Part shown: in pieces, positions 38,068 through 52,601 of the stretch
Position numbering within the stretch: the first letter of the stretch is position 1
Layout of the letters: each line of letters begins with the position of its first letter
NCBI GenBank assembly: GCA_030248065.1
Contig: JASAMV010000638.1
Span: 1-64,000, forward strand
Direction of reading: 5' to 3'
From: Rhynchonema sp. JSB1_4
Lineage: Eukaryota; Nematoda; Chromadorea; Monhysterida; Xyalidae
DNA length: 64,000 bases
Position numbers and translations under genes: made by a program
The notes under the pieces: generated by a model
Database searches by the model: none
The model's input: the letters and a program-made list of their open reading frames with translations, nothing else
Told to the model about the DNA's origin: nothing

Positions 38068-40182
38068 ATGTTACTACGATCGGCTAGCCTCAGCGTCACT
38101 GCCGCCTTTCTGTTGTTCCTGGTTGCGAATTTCACCAAAATCAACCAACAAGTGTCAATCAAACGTCAGCTGTATTGGTTCATGAACAGCGACGAGTACG
38201 ATGCAATTGCTGCACACACCATCATGACCGACGTCCGTTTCCAGCAAATGGTCGACCAGCTGAAGTGCGTTCATTCACGTTATGCCTGTGTATATTTGAC
38301 AAGCGTAGGGTGCCTATAATATCAATTTTCGCTCGCTTTTTTATTCTTCAAACTATGAGTTGCCACAAGGTTGGGTCTACGTTTGCGCTGGCATCCGCTG
38401 CATTCGCATGTATACATATGTAACTCTAGGCATTCGACCAAGACCGGACAGCATACAAGAATATACTTTTCAGGTCGGAAAGAGTCACGCCTGCAGTCAT
38501 GTTTCTAAATGAAGCCTACGTGAATATAACGTTGAACTTCTTATGCAACACTAAATATTTGGAAGGTATATGATAAGTTTTATTCGCGTCTTCGGTTTCG
38601 CTTTTTCAATTTATTAAATCGCTTTGTGCAAACAAATTCTAAATTTTAGTTCATCCCCGTTGGAAAAAAGTCATGTCATTTCTCTGTTTATTACTGACAC
38701 CTGATATCTTTCAGGTAATGTCCATGACAAGCTACTGCTGGTCACGATGGATGACAACGCGAAAAGACATATTAATGGCTTGTACCCGAAACTTCGAATA
38801 TTTCATTGGCCTCTGCAGGTCATGCAGGTAAGACATGGTGGGTATGGCAAGCTCTTGACTTTTTCAAATAAATCGACACGCTAATATCTTTCAGGTTCAT
38901 GGAGGTTTCGTGACATTCGATCTGGCCTACGACGCGTTCATGTCATTTCGGCTGAACTTTCTGTTTTCGTTAGCAAAAAATGGAGTGACCCATTGGACAA
39001 TACAGCAAGACACGATATGGAGACGGAATATACTCCTGGTTTGAGAGATCTTAATTGTAGGTTAGTATGGTAATGTATTTCAGAACCAAGAACACCAAAA
39101 ATACAATATTTAGATCACAACCGAGATCGAAGCCAATGCAACTCAACACGGGCACGACATTGTGTTTGATGCTTCGGGATTCGTTGGATCGCGAAGGGAA
39201 AAATTGATCAATGGTTGACTGCCATGTTGCAACTTTATGTTGCTCTGCCCGGATGCAATGGTGCGCATGCAGGCATAACCTCCCCTATTTTAGGTGCCAA
39301 CTTCTACGTCCGTTCCACGCCGGGTGCGTTGACGATTTTGACTCAGGCCATTGAAATATTGAAGAGAAGTTATGGACTCAACAACGACATTGGCGCGTTT
39401 ATGATGATCTGTGGAACCAGGCCGAATTCGAATTGTGGTTATTTGCCATTGGGGTGAGTGGGCAGGCACTGAGATCTTTGCGACACTTTTTGAAAGACTC
39501 GGTGTTTTGGAGTAAGGTCTGAAACAAATTGAGCATTTTGTCCCAATAATTGCCAGATCGGACGGGATTGCGTGCACACAGTGTTGTCGAGACCAAGGCA
39601 ATACATACAAAAAGGCTGAACCCAGAGCGTTGCAAAACCGAAGCACATCATGACCGCCTTTAGTGTTCTAAAAAAGCACCGTATTCGCAGCTACGCAAGT
39701 CCATGGGAATGGATGTACCGTAATCCAACCGACCACAATGTGCGTCCGTACTTGACACAAATGGATTGTGAAGCGAAAGACAAACTCGAACGATTTCGTG
39801 ATTTTGGATTCTACTTCATGGACGAACAGGGATGTGATCAAAGGACAGTGGAAAAGGTAGGTCAGAATTTGAAAGCTGCGCTGATTTCAAATTGATTTTC
39901 CTTGTTGTTTTCAAGGCAATACTAGCCCTCTCGACCGGCAACACGCCGCAGCCGCCAATGTCACCGCTGAGACAATTCTGCTTCAAACACAGCAACCTGA
40001 TCGAAACACTCATGCTCGTCCCGATACTGAATCGAATGCCACCGTTCATTTGTGGCGTTATCGCTTTCGTTATTGACATTTTAGAAGGTGTAATCAAATA
40101 CTTGGTCGGTTGTGCTGCTGTAGCGGCTCTGTGTTGGATGTTCTCTCAAAAGCGCACGGCAGAGAAACAGAAGTTAAACTAG
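38068..40182 (+). CDS. Nucleotide-diphospho-sugar transferase-like membrane protein, paralogue 2
   Basis: Eight exons: 38068-38264, 38474-38565, 38715-38827, 38895-39038, 39114-39213, 39294-39453, 39691-39856, 39916-40182; also 1239 nt and 412 aa. Every intron is at the same place and phase as in paralogue 1; exons 2, 3, 5, 6 and 7 have equal lengths. It keeps an acidic residue in WTIQQDTIWRRN and reads GHDIVFDASGFVGSRR, NGANFYVRSTPGALTIL, NCGYLPLGYASPWEWMY. N-terminal anchor LSVTAAFLLFLVANF; C-terminal hydrophobic segment YLVGCAAVAALCWMF before a Lys-rich tail. A TTTTGCAG acceptor ends four bases before the ATG, a typical spliced-leader site. AATAAA at 40236 can serve polyadenylation. Probable role: sugar transfer in the secretory pathway; substrate unknown. 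Confidence 0.8.
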
Positions 40183-41036
40183 ACGCACTTGTGAACGCAT
40201 GTGGTTATCATGCGAAAATTTCTGCACTGTAAGAAATAAAACTTCGCACTTCAGTGTGAATTTTTTTGTATCTCAACAGTGAAAAATCTTAACACAAACA
40301 CCAAAACCAACGGTAACAAATTGCTAACAGTTAGTTGACCGTGACTACAAAAACAATGGTCACTATTTTCGGGTTAGACTACCACGACTACAGCGAAATA
40401 GAAGAAAACTCAGCTTGTTCTAACGTGATGTGCGAAGTTCAGAACTAGACCGGACGAAGTGTTCATGTTTAAGATTAGGATCACCTCACAAATAAGTATA
40501 CTCTATGTGAACAATAAGTGCAAATGTGTGTTCACATGCCCCGTGTACGTGACAAGAACTGTAAAAAAACAACAGCATAATGTTTCAAGCAAAGGCAATG
40601 TATGTATAACAGGAGATACCGTACGAAATGAACAGAGAACTTGCTATGTGTGACCGGTTCTAGGGTTGCCTTCCACCATCAGGGTCAGCCCATCGCATAT
40701 CTCAGAACAGCAGTAGAAAAATATGAATGCAGTATGTTATGTATATCACCGGATCATAAAGGTACAAGTCACGATTAAGTTATTCCAGTATTGGGTATTC
40801 TTATGGCCGTTGTCTGTTATCTTAAACTTCGAAAGTTAAAAAAGTGCCCTAGAATGCCCCATCCACCGGCGCTTTGAGTAACGTTTCATATGCTTGTACA
40901 TGGTGGGCGTTTACTTCGAAAAATCATTTTTGAAATCCTTGGTCTGTCTCAAATAAGCTCTCAAATAAGCCAGGGTATTTGGCATCCTCCGACAGCACAC
41001 AACAACGGAATAAGAATGCTAATGTTTCATCCAATC
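40183..41036. other. Convergent intergenic region
   Basis: Lies between the 3' ends of the plus-strand transferase and the minus-strand UBFD1 gene. No further gene seen. Confidence 0.5.
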
Positions 41037-42896
41037 TCAATTCAGCACAGTTCGTTTTATGGCTTGCACGTACTGTGCCGGTACCCAATAAACCCACAGT
41101 CGTGACTGTTCGGTTGTGCCGAGCTTGAAACCCTGAAAAGTCAAGTCCGGGCTAGAACATGAAACATTCCCGGACTCAGGCAGGAACTGACCATTATGTG
41201 ATATTGTTCGTGGCCCTCGATCGGTTCGCTGATTATATCGCTGATGTCAGACATATTCACTTTGGATGTGCGTTCTGAATAATTATTGACGGTTATGGGT
41301 GTTCTACTACAGCGCGCGCGTGAAAGCGTGGCGGTTTGCTTGCTATAATATACGAAAGAAGTCGACAGCTGACTTCATTCTCACCATTAGTTGATATCCA
41401 TAATTGGTCCGTTTCCAGTTTGAACGACAATCTGAGCGTTTGGTTCATTTTGGTGCGCATTCCGTTCAAAGGCGCTGGCGGCAGATTTTCCTGCAAAAAT
41501 ACATTGATCTTTATAAGAAAGTTTCAAAGGAAAAACAAAAATACTAAAACAGATAGCAACATACCTGAACATTGGATATGCCCGGCATTGCGTCTTCAGG
41601 CACACCACGCTCGATCACTTTGGCATGCTCCTTTCTCTTGCTCAATTTCTCCACTTTTGGCGCTGAAACAGAAAAATATGTCCAAAATTAACAGGAAAAC
41701 AAAACAAAGCTTTGAGTGAGCCGTTTTTATGCTGCCCCTCTTTGAAGCGAAACCTGTGAGCCAAACGGCAAACCGAACACTCCTTTGGTCCCCAATCAGT
41801 GGTTAGCCAACCATTGACACCCGATCCAGTGATCGAAAACGGCTACTCTCGTCACTACATGGAGGAGTTGCTGCCGGCAAAACATGAAAAAAAACATAAA
41901 AGGGATCCCGACCAACCGTCACTCTGTTGTATTTGAGCAATTTCCTGTTTCGTGGGCACTTTGACAGCCTGCGACACCTGTTCAACAGTGCTACCGATCA
42001 ACAATATCTTCGCGCCGTCACCCACGTTCGCATCGGTGAGCGTCTTGCTGCCATCCTTCAGCTGCACGCCTTTCAGCACCAGTTTCTGCATGCCCGGCGG
42101 AACGTCTGAAACATACGTGCATTAGCAGACATGTTTAGGTGAAGTTGAGACCTGCATTCCATATCTTGTATAGAAAAAGAACTGCTTGACATCTACACAT
42201 ACGAGGTGTTCACACCGATGAGGCCTGGCACCTCGCCCTTTTGTGAAAACAGGCCGCAACGGACAACTCACGGCACAGACATTACAAACTTGTATCGACA
42301 AGAGTGCCCTACGATAATAAATGCAAACCAACTGGTCATATCGAACACTTTATCCTTCAGTTGTTCCACCGTGCTCTTAACGGGCATCTCGATTGAATGA
42401 TCTTGCCTTTTGAAGTTCACTTTGAATGACACCATCTGAAAAACAAGTTTGTGCAAAGTCAGAATCGTGTCAGCCCGGTTTCAATAATCACAGCGTCCGT
42501 TGTTATGCCCAGGGTTTTCCAGTTCCACAGCGAGGCTATTTCAGGCATCAATAATTCTTGGTGTCGAATCGCGCCCATTGTATCATGTTCACTCATACGA
42601 ACAGCACCAATATTCGGTCAACTTGTGCCCGACCTCCTGTGGCTCATCAGCAGCGGTCGATTCTTCCTCCTCCGCCCCATTCGCCTCAGCCAACAATTGT
42701 TTCAGCGCTCCATTGCTGTCACCGTCGCATTTGGCATCCGTGATCTGAAGATGCAGTTCTTGAATGAAAAAAATCAAGGGAGCAAACAAAAGGCCAAACA
42801 AACAATATCATCGTTTGTGGATTTCGTGGGCAAATCTTTGGTCGCACCAGCTGGCACCGTGTTCTCCGTGTCAGAACTCGGAATTGTGTCGGCCAT
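41037..42896 (-). CDS. ubfd-1: UBFD1 orthologue (ubiquitin-like domain family protein)
   Basis: Eight exons: 42896-42804, 42744-42634, 42435-42333, 42105-41923, 41662-41565, 41490-41385, 41274-41192, 41132-41037; 873 nt, 290 aa. An acidic N-terminus (AEANGAEEEESTAADEPQE) precedes a ubiquitin-like domain: VSFKVNFKRQDHSIEMPVKS, TNVPPGMQKLVLKGVQLKDG, GAKILLIGSTVEQV. The C-terminal half matches the UBFD1-specific domain: LPPAPLNGMRTKMNQTLRLS, FKLETDQLWIST, IISEPIEGHEQYH, LWVYWVPAQYVQAIKRTVLN. Human UBFD1 has the same order and a similar length. It binds ubiquitin or proteasome-related partners; the exact role is not settled. Upstream, ATATTTTCAG about 40 bases before the ATG could accept a spliced leader. 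The KRR1 stop lies 246 bases upstream, same strand. Confidence 0.93.
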
Positions 42897-43142
42897 GTTC
42901 AGTAATTACACAAGAAACGCAAATAAAACGTTTCTTCTGAAAATATTATGAGAAATGTAAGGATCACAGCAACAAATCATTTGTGAACTTAGCAAAGGTA
43001 TTTAATACACGGAATGGAACCGCTTGTTATTCGGAAACGTTTGAATTATTGTATACTCATTCGATATATTTTACTCCAGTGTTTTTTTTTCAAAATACAT
43101 ATTTCAGACCACAGTAACAACAGTAAAAGATGACAAACAAAT

Positions 43143-45478
<2,336 letters not shown>

Positions 45479-46047
45479 GATTAGCAAGCGGGGCTAAATT
45501 GACTGAAGGATTACGGAAATATTAAAATGCGGCGACACATACCTTGTACAGCAATGCAACAATTTATTATCAAGAAAAAATACGTGCAATACCACATTGC
45601 ATCGGGAGTGAAAACCGCAGAAAGCACGTGCAAGAATAACAGCCATGTGGACAGTACTTTTATTCGATGCTGCTCACTGCACTCACGATACAAAACTCGC
45701 GCAAATACAACGAATACTTAGGTTAGTGGAAGATAGATACAATTTTCTGATTTATGAGTGGCATCAATGGAATACAAGCTGTCTGACGGTGATGTTGCGG
45801 ATAATAAACAGTACTCAGAAAACAGTGACAAAAATAATCTGGGACAGCGACAACAGAACAACAGGTTTTTTTTAGCCGCGGCAGCGATTTCGCACTTGGG
45901 ATTTCCGAATAGCCACTTCAGATTTGGGCCAAGTAGCGATTGTCGCCACTGGTGATTTTTGGAAAAAAACTTGTGGAACAACAAGAAAACCCCACTGACC
46001 CTAATCTAGACAAGAATAACGATAAAAAAAGCTCCAGGTTCTATTGT

Positions 46048-49000
46048 TCACAGCAACCCCATTTTTTTCTTGTCCCTGACCTTCTTGCGAACATAGTTCA
46101 GATCACGTTCTTTCCATGTGCTTTTCTTCAATTTTATCGGTCGATTTCCCACGTATTTACCTGAGTACAGTAATTATTTTATTTGCCAGAATAAACACCC
46201 TTTCATAAGATTGAAAAAAGTAACAAATTTGCGAAACTTATCAAACCATTCATTTCCCTCATAGCACGAATGAAATCTTCAGGATCACGAAACGCCACGA
46301 AACCATATCCCTTCGATTTATTGTTTCGTCGGTTGCGCACCACCTTGGCTTTTTGAAAACTCGGGTACTTTCTGAAAAATACCTTCGAATGTTATTGATG
46401 TCAGGTCATATAACAACAAATAAAAACCAAATTTACCGAAACGTTTTCGCGAGCAGTTCATCGCTGACTTCGTTGCCGAGATCCCCGGCGAACAAGCGAT
46501 AGTCACCTGAAATTAATGTATTTCCAAGTATGAAACATAAAAACATCACAAAAAAATAAAAGGAAATTCCGACAAACTCGGATCCCATTCAAGCAGCGAT
46601 GGATCCTCCCACAATTCCCCACCAGCGATACGAATATATTTCGTTGGCTTTTTGGGCTGAGTCGACGCCGTGGTCGTCTGGAAACGACAGGAAAAAGTTT
46701 ACCACACAGGATAAGAATAATGTTTGCCTTCTTCACAGTAAAAGACATAACCGGCGGACCAGTCACTGTGAAAAAACTATTCACCATATACAGTTAGAAA
46801 TTTAGCCACGGAATAAGATGCTCACTATGCAGAGGTTTCACAATAACGTGATAATGAACATTTTTACATTGAAACAAACGCACTTTTTTCACAGTGGTCC
46901 ATGTTGATGCGGGTGCAGTTGAAGGGCCAGGTTTGGGCATATCTTCGTCAGATGAGGAATCATCACCAGCCGGTACGCCCATTTGAGCAAATGCTTGTTT
47001 CGTTGTCGCCTCTTGTGCTTTTTTTAGTGGATTTTCTCTGCAGATATTGAATTAGGTAGTTTTTAACAATTAATCAGAGAGACAGAATCAGCAGCAACAA
47101 ACTTTGGCATCGTCACTCCACTGCCGGCTGCTGCGGCCACACCGATTTGACCGGGCGCTGAATACACCGTCGGTGCGGCCTCTATGACCGAAGCTGAAAT
47201 TCATAAAAACCATCAGATATAGCGAATACCTCGCAAATTCTCGGGCGAGAAACAAATGTATGACGACCACATCGAATGCACTATCATAAACGAATAGTGA
47301 CCGTAAGACGCCCCAACCAACCATTGGAAGGCGGCGGCACCGTGACATGACTGGGACCGATCTTCAATTGCGGTTTGTTGACAATCATCGAATGAGCGGC
47401 TGCCGTAGCACCAGGTGCTGGTCCGGTCGGCCGCGGCATTGGCATCATAGGTGGCAGGCCCATTGGCATTGGGGGCACTGCAATGCGATCATAATGCAAC
47501 AGCAGTAAGTTGTGTGGCCGATCGGGTAAATTAAATGACTTTCAAAGCTAAATGACCAGATCTGTGACAACAGAGGGACAAATGCCAAAGGCGGACGACA
47601 AAACAACACTGCTCACTGTGTGAGATGATTCACTCACACAGAACCGGAAAACTGAGATGCATTCAGATTGACAATGACAATGCTGAATATCACATGTGAA
47701 TACCGCTCAGAATTTATTATTACCGAATTGTCCCCCAAAATACGCGGCTGTTTTTTTAACTCGATACTCGAACGAACAATATCAAATTTTGTTCTCCTAC
47801 TTGCAAATGTCATTAACTTAAATGCATCTTATTTGACTCACTCATGGGCGGGAATGGCAACGGCGGTGGCATCATGCCCGGGCCAGCGATCGGTGCATTA
47901 CCGGCACCGCGAAGTGCGTGCGGAATGAAATTGAGCGCCATGTCTGCAGCAAGGCTTGACCATGACGAAAGGTAAACAAATGTGAATTCATCAAACAACG
48001 AACTACCAAAGCAAACAATGACAAACTTGGTCGCGGTGGGGCAGCCGGTCGTTGAGGCAGCAAGCCCGCAGATCTTTTGTCCGCGATTTCGCTCTCGAAC
48101 CTAAAAGGTGCGTAAGAGAAGTGAGAGGTACATGCAGCTGTGTGTGTTGATTGGTTGGTTTTTGCCGCGGCACAGTAGGTTGCCGCCCCGCTTAGGAAGC
48201 TACACCGCTGCTGTTGACCTGACGTAGCGTACGGTAAGCCAGTTGCGAAAAAAACCGGTTCTTTATACTTTGTGAAAAAAAACTGAAAAAAACGGAAACA
48301 TTTCCAGAGCACAAATTTCTGGTACAGGGAAGGGTATCAAAATATCAACAATAGGAACAGTCAGTGCAGCTACAGGCAGTGTAGTTCCTGGGGGAGGGGC
48401 CCCCAAAGGTATACTTGCGGGCCGGAAAAAAAACCGTTTTTTTTCCGGAAAAAAAACCGAAAAAAAACCGTTTTTTTTCCGAGGCCCGGAAAAATACGTT
48501 TTTATTTTTCCGGAAATTTTTCCAAGCGGCAACTTTTGGAAAAAAAACGGTTTTTTTTCCAAAAATTTCCGAAATATTACCAAAGGTTGCGAAAGGATGT
48601 TGTCAAAACCGATGTAAATCGGTGCTAAACAGTTCAAAATTAGCACTTTTTAATCTCCAAGTGCATTTTTAGCCTAGTTCAGGCCATTTCCCGACAAAAT
48701 TTTCTCCAAAATAGGCGTTTTTGGACCATGGGTATCCTTAAGTACTGGAAAAATATTTGGAAAAAAAACGGTTTTTTTTCCGGAAAAAAAACGGTTTTTT
48801 TTCCAAAAATATATTTTGCGGAAAAATACGCAAGTATACCCAAAGGTACACTAATTTCCGCGACCAAGGTACACTAGTACACTAATCTCCCCTTCGGGTA
48901 CACTAATTTCCCCAATTTTTGCCTAAACTGGCCATTTTTAGGCCTAAAATGTGTAATTTTTAGGTCAATGTTCTCAAAAGTCGCCTTTTTGAAGAATTTT

Positions 49001-50597
49001 TTTTCCAAAACGGCCAAAAATAGGCCAAATTTTCTACCTTAAAAAGTGACTTTTTTCTGATTTTGGTCTTGCCCCTTCCCCCCAGGGAGGTCACTAATTT
49101 CCCCGCCGGACCAGGTATTACACTGGCTACACGTACAGGGTATTCTGACCCCAAAAACTGCTGTGAAGCACAGCACAGCGCAGAAAGACACAATGTGCTT
49201 TTCAAGACATAGAAACTGCTCAAAATCTCCAATTTACATTGGTTTGGTTCTACGCTCTAGATGACACTAGCATTTATGAACCTCCAGAATGTTAAAAAAT
49301 GGGGGCCAAAACGTCATCTTTTTGACAAAATTTTGCCTGATTTTTTTTTTCAGGAAAATTTATTTTCGGTCCAAGAAAATGGACCCGGTTTTTTTCGCTT
49401 TTGTTCGTGAAACGAAACCGGTTATTTTCCATTTTCATCGCAACTAAGTATAGTGCCCACCGTGAAAAAAAACCGTTTTTTTTCGAAGCCAGATAAATTT
49501 CCGAAATAAATTACAGGAAAAATTACCGGTAATTTATTTTTTCGTAGAAAAATGCGTTTTTTATCTAAAATGGCGAAATATTTTCTTGAGGAAACTGGTA
49601 CAAAATTGACCAAAAAGAGGCTAAAGCAGGTGAAAACAGGGGTTTTTCTTGCCTACAATACATACACACGCGGCACTTGTCAAGCCACAAAACCGCTTTT
49701 TAATATGAACTACTGACACACTGGGCAGCAGCAAGCAGCACACAACAACCAGAGGTGTCGATTGGGCCGGGCCTGACTTCCCGGCCCGACATTGCCCAAG
49801 ATATTGAAAAAATCGTGGTTTTTTCATTAAAAAACACCGCAGTCTTTCGTAAGGATTTAGCACTGGATGCAGTGTAGTTCCTGGGGGGGAGGGGGGACCC
49901 CCCTCGGGTACGTCTGTTCCCCCTCCGAGGTACGCCTGCCCCACTGTTCCCCCTCCGGGTACGTCTGCTCCCCCAATTTTGTTCCTAAAATGGGCAAATT
50001 TAGGCCTAAAATAGGCATTTTTAGGCCAAAAATAGGTAAACTTTAGGTGAAACCTCCAAAAAACGCCAAAATACCCTTTTTATAGGGGATTTTTCGCAAA
50101 AGAAGGCAAAAATAGTCCAATTTTTCGACCTCAAATATGACTTTTTTCCGTCCGCCCCAAATTGGGACTTCCCCCCCCCTTCCCCCCCCCAGGTAGGTAC
50201 GTCTGTTCCCCCTCCGAAAATAGTGGAGGGTACGTCTGTTCCCCCTCCGGACCAGGAACTAGGTACACTGACTGGATGTGATCTTATCCGCAATTTTTTA
50301 GTTTGGAGCGGTCGGTCAATCTTGTGTCAAAAACCTTGCTTCTCAGAACAGACTAAAAAGTCATCAGAAAAAATTGGTCAAAAAATCAGGCCGGGCCGAC
50401 CTGTCGGAGGTTGCGTGCCGGACCGGGCCGCCCAAACCCGGCCCGATTGACGACACATGTTGGTTGACATCTGACATGACACAACTTTACTAAGCATCAA
50501 CAAAAAAAACTTACTTGGCCATTTCAGCCTCAATCAGTTGCAACTTCTCATCCATAATTGTATTGACCTGTCCTTGTTGAGCTCGTAACTTGCAGAT
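46048..50597 (-). CDS. rbm-42: RBM42 orthologue (RRM protein)
   Basis: Ten exons: 50597-50515, 48100-48027, 47943-47842, 47477-47322, 47193-47103, 47037-46884, 46677-46578, 46506-46437, 46371-46247, 46160-46048. From the ATG at 50555 the CDS is 1026 nt, 341 aa; sequence upstream of that ATG in the exon is open, so an extra 5' exon is possible. N-terminus MDEKLQLIEAEMAKFESEI matches vertebrate RBM42. Then a Pro/Met-rich linker (PMPMGLPPMMPMPRPTGP). Then AGGELWEDPSLLEWDPSDYR and the RRM: LFAGDLGNEVSDELLAKTF, RKYPSFQKAKVVRNRR, SKGYGFVAFRDPEDFIRAMR, and the basic tail GNRPIKLKKSTWKERDL. RBM42 takes part in pre-mRNA splicing and mRNA stability. Intron 1 is 2.4 kb, far longer than its other introns, because it is filled with DNA transposons. 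Confidence 0.92.
48377..49125. mobile_element. hAT-like element of the CAGTGTAGT family, 749 bp
   Basis: Ends CAGTGTAGTTCCTGG and, inverted, CAGTGTAATACCTGG; flanks GCTACAGG (48369-48376) and GCTACACG (49126-49133), seven of eight matching. The right half holds direct copies of GGTACACTAATTTCCCC near 48843-48915 and 49091. It hosts a nested element (48409-48839). In RBM42 intron 1. Confidence 0.8.
48409..48839. mobile_element. Nested element with AAAAAAAACGGTTTTTTTT arrays, 431 bp
   Basis: Ends GTATACTTGCG and its inverse; 6-bp flanks CCAAAG at 48403-48408 and 48840-48845. The interior is built of repeated CCGGAAAAAAAACGG and CGGTTTTTTTTCC blocks, which are palindromic when joined. Similar blocks occur near 49465 and 4680. 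Confidence 0.65.
49126..49749. other. RBM42 intron 1 remainder between elements
   Basis: Contains AAAACCGTTTTTTTTCG-type palindromes near 49465 and purine/pyrimidine-rich sequence; probably further decayed transposon material. No gene. Confidence 0.4.
49750..50459. mobile_element. GGGCC-type element hosting a nested insertion
   Basis: The left end CAGAGGTGTCGATTGGGCC and the right-end inverse CATGTGTCGTCAATCGGGCC pair imperfectly, with CCGGGCC-type repeats just inside both ends. No clear target duplication. It contains the element at 49870-50270. Confidence 0.5.
49870..50270. mobile_element. hAT-like element of the CAGTGTAGT family, 401 bp, nested
   Basis: Ends CAGTGTAGTTCCTGG and, inverted, CAGTGTACCTAGTTCCTGG; perfect 8-bp duplication ACTGGATG at 49862-49869 and 50271-50278. 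Both ends carry GGTACGTCTGTTCCCC in the same orientation (three copies left, two right). The core with TTTAGGCCTAAAATAGGC resembles that of 48377-49125. Confidence 0.9.
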
Positions 50598-50619
50598 CTG
50601 CAAGCGAAATTATGCATTG

Positions 50620-51720
50620 AAAAAATACAAAGGCAGCGAGGCGCCGGCGGGAAACAAATTGGACAGCCCCCCCTTACCGCAAGAACCAAAATACAACAGC
50701 CCCCCGGAATAGAGCCCCTGAACTAATTTTACTGAAAAAGTGGGAATTTTTTTGTCAAAAATACTAAAATTTCTGACGGATTCGGCAAGTAAGTAATCCA
50801 GGGTAGTACTTGGGGGGGGGGGTGGGGGGGTGGGTCCCCCCCCAAATTCATCTATCTATCGTCAACACTTTTTGATTTCATCTATCTATCGTCAACACTT
50901 ATGGGCTAATCTATCTATCGTCAACAAATTTTGGGAACAATCTATCTATCGTCAACACATTTCGAACCCAAAATTGACATTTTTGACTCAAAATGGCTCA
51001 AAATCGGTATTTTTCACCCCAAATAGGCAAAAAATCGCGCGCTACGCGCGGATTTAGTACATCTAAGCACATTTTCATTAATATTTACACATTATTATCT
51101 ACTTAGTACACTATACTACACCTTGATTTTTGGCGACCCCCCCCCACCATCTATCTATCGTCAACAAGTTTGGGTCGACCCCCCCCAGATTTCGGACTTG
51201 GGTCATCTATCTATCGTCAACACATTTCGGGTCCCAATCTATCTATCGTCAACACCCTGACCAAGTACTACACTGAAGTAATCAGTCAGTACTGTCACTG
51301 TCTAGTCTATCTGACGACTTTTTCAGAGAAAACAATGAATTTTCAACTAAAAAAATAAGTTCAAGAAAATCGCAAAATTATGACAAAAATTGGGTTAAAA
51401 TCTGAGCCAAAAATTCGGGCCGGGCCGGGCCGACCGGAGATTTGGGGGATTGCGACCTCTGTTTCAAACCCCCTTTTTAGGGATTTTTAGGGGTATTTCT
51501 AGGAATAATTTTTCAGATTCGGGTCAGTGAATCACTAGAGCCCCCCGGAATAGAGCCCCCCCCCCAAAATGCGGTCAGTGAATTAAGCCCCCCGCTTCTA
51601 ACGGTAAGCACTGCCGTAAAAACCAAAATACAAGGGAGCTGTATTAATTCACTCCCCCATTTAGGGGGCTGTATTACGGGGGCTCTGTTCCTCGGCACTC
51701 CTGGAGTATGGCGGACCCAA
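50620..51720. repeat. Degenerate repeats with GGAATAGAGCCCC and GGGCC motifs
   Basis: CCCCCCGGAATAGAGCCCC at about 50700 and 51541, AACCAAAATACAA at about 50684 and 51613, and CGGGCCGGGCCGGGCCGACC near 51418. These look like the halves of an old element that was split by the insertion 50799-51275, plus remnants of the GGGCC family. Confidence 0.45.
50799..51275. mobile_element. hAT-like element with ATCTATCTATCGTCAACAC array, 477 bp
   Basis: Ends CAGGGTAGTACTTGG and, inverted, CAGTGTAGTACTTGG; perfect 8-bp duplication AAGTAATC at 50791-50798 and 51276-51283. After a G-rich run, four copies of TCTATCTATCGTCAACA follow on the left and three on the right, all in one orientation. The core includes a short CGCGCGCTACGCGCG palindrome. 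It lies just upstream of RBM42 exon 1. Confidence 0.92.
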
Positions 51721-51775
51721 TACAAAATGCTTAAAAAGAAAAAAGATTTAAGTTAAGACGATTTATCTGTGTGGA

Positions 51776-52595
51776 ACAGAGATCGGAAACGGGCTGGCCC
51801 GGGCCGGGCCGCGATTTTGGAGTTGGTCGACCGGGCCGGGCCGGGCCGGGCCGGAGATTTGGGGGGACCGGGCCGGGCCGGGCCGAGCAGTCCGGCCCGG
51901 TATGCCTAAATTTGAACGAAATTACCATTTTTTGAACCAAAATTTTCAAAATTTTTGCGCTTCGCGCGATAACATTTCCTAGTTCTTGATCTTTTCAGTC
52001 ATCGTTTTGAAGAAAGAAGCAGTAGCTACCCATACCCAGGCCTTTGTTTTGCAGCAATCAACCTACTCCTACTCCACCAAAACAGCCTGCCTGCAATCAA
52101 CCTACCTACTGTAGTACCGACCGGACGAGCTGGGGGGAGTCGTCCGGGAACAAAATTTTATGTCTACATATTGATGAGAATGTACTCTTAAGCGCTAATT
52201 TCGCGCGAAACCATTTTGAGCCAAAAATTATACCATAAAACCATACCTACCTACTACACTACTGTACCAACCGGGGCGGCGACTTACGTACTGCATCAGG
52301 ATGGCGCGTCAATCTACCTACCTACCTACCTACCCTTCCCCCCAGCTGTACCAACCAGTGAAAACAAGTATTCTGCAGAAAATTTTCGAATTTTTTTCAG
52401 CTTTTTGGACTTTTTTAGTTTTCAGCCCTTGAAAATTGGCTGACCGGGCCGGGCCGGGCCGGGCCGACCTCAGGCCAAAACGGGCCGGGCCGGGCCGACC
52501 TGCAGCCCTCCACCGGGCCGGGCCGGGCCGGGCCGGACTTTTCGCCGACCGGGCCGGGCCGGGCCGACTTTACCCGGCCCGTTTCCGATCTCTGT
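51776..52595. mobile_element. GGGCC-array element, 820 bp
   Basis: Ends ACAGAGATCGGAAACGGGC and its inverse, nearly perfect over 19 bases; 6-bp flanks TGTGGA at 51770-51775 and 52596-52601. Subterminal arrays of CGGGCCGGGCCGGGCC occur at both ends. The interior has ACCTACCTACCTACC and no coding frame. The lengthy GC runs contrast with the AT-rich core. Confidence 0.8.
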
Positions 52596-52601
52596 TGTGG
52601 A

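Noticed and set aside
50846..51255. CRISPR-like array of ATCTATCTATCGTCAACAC repeats
   Set aside because: Eukaryotic context, irregular spacing, and the repeats sit inside a TIR element with an 8-bp target duplication.
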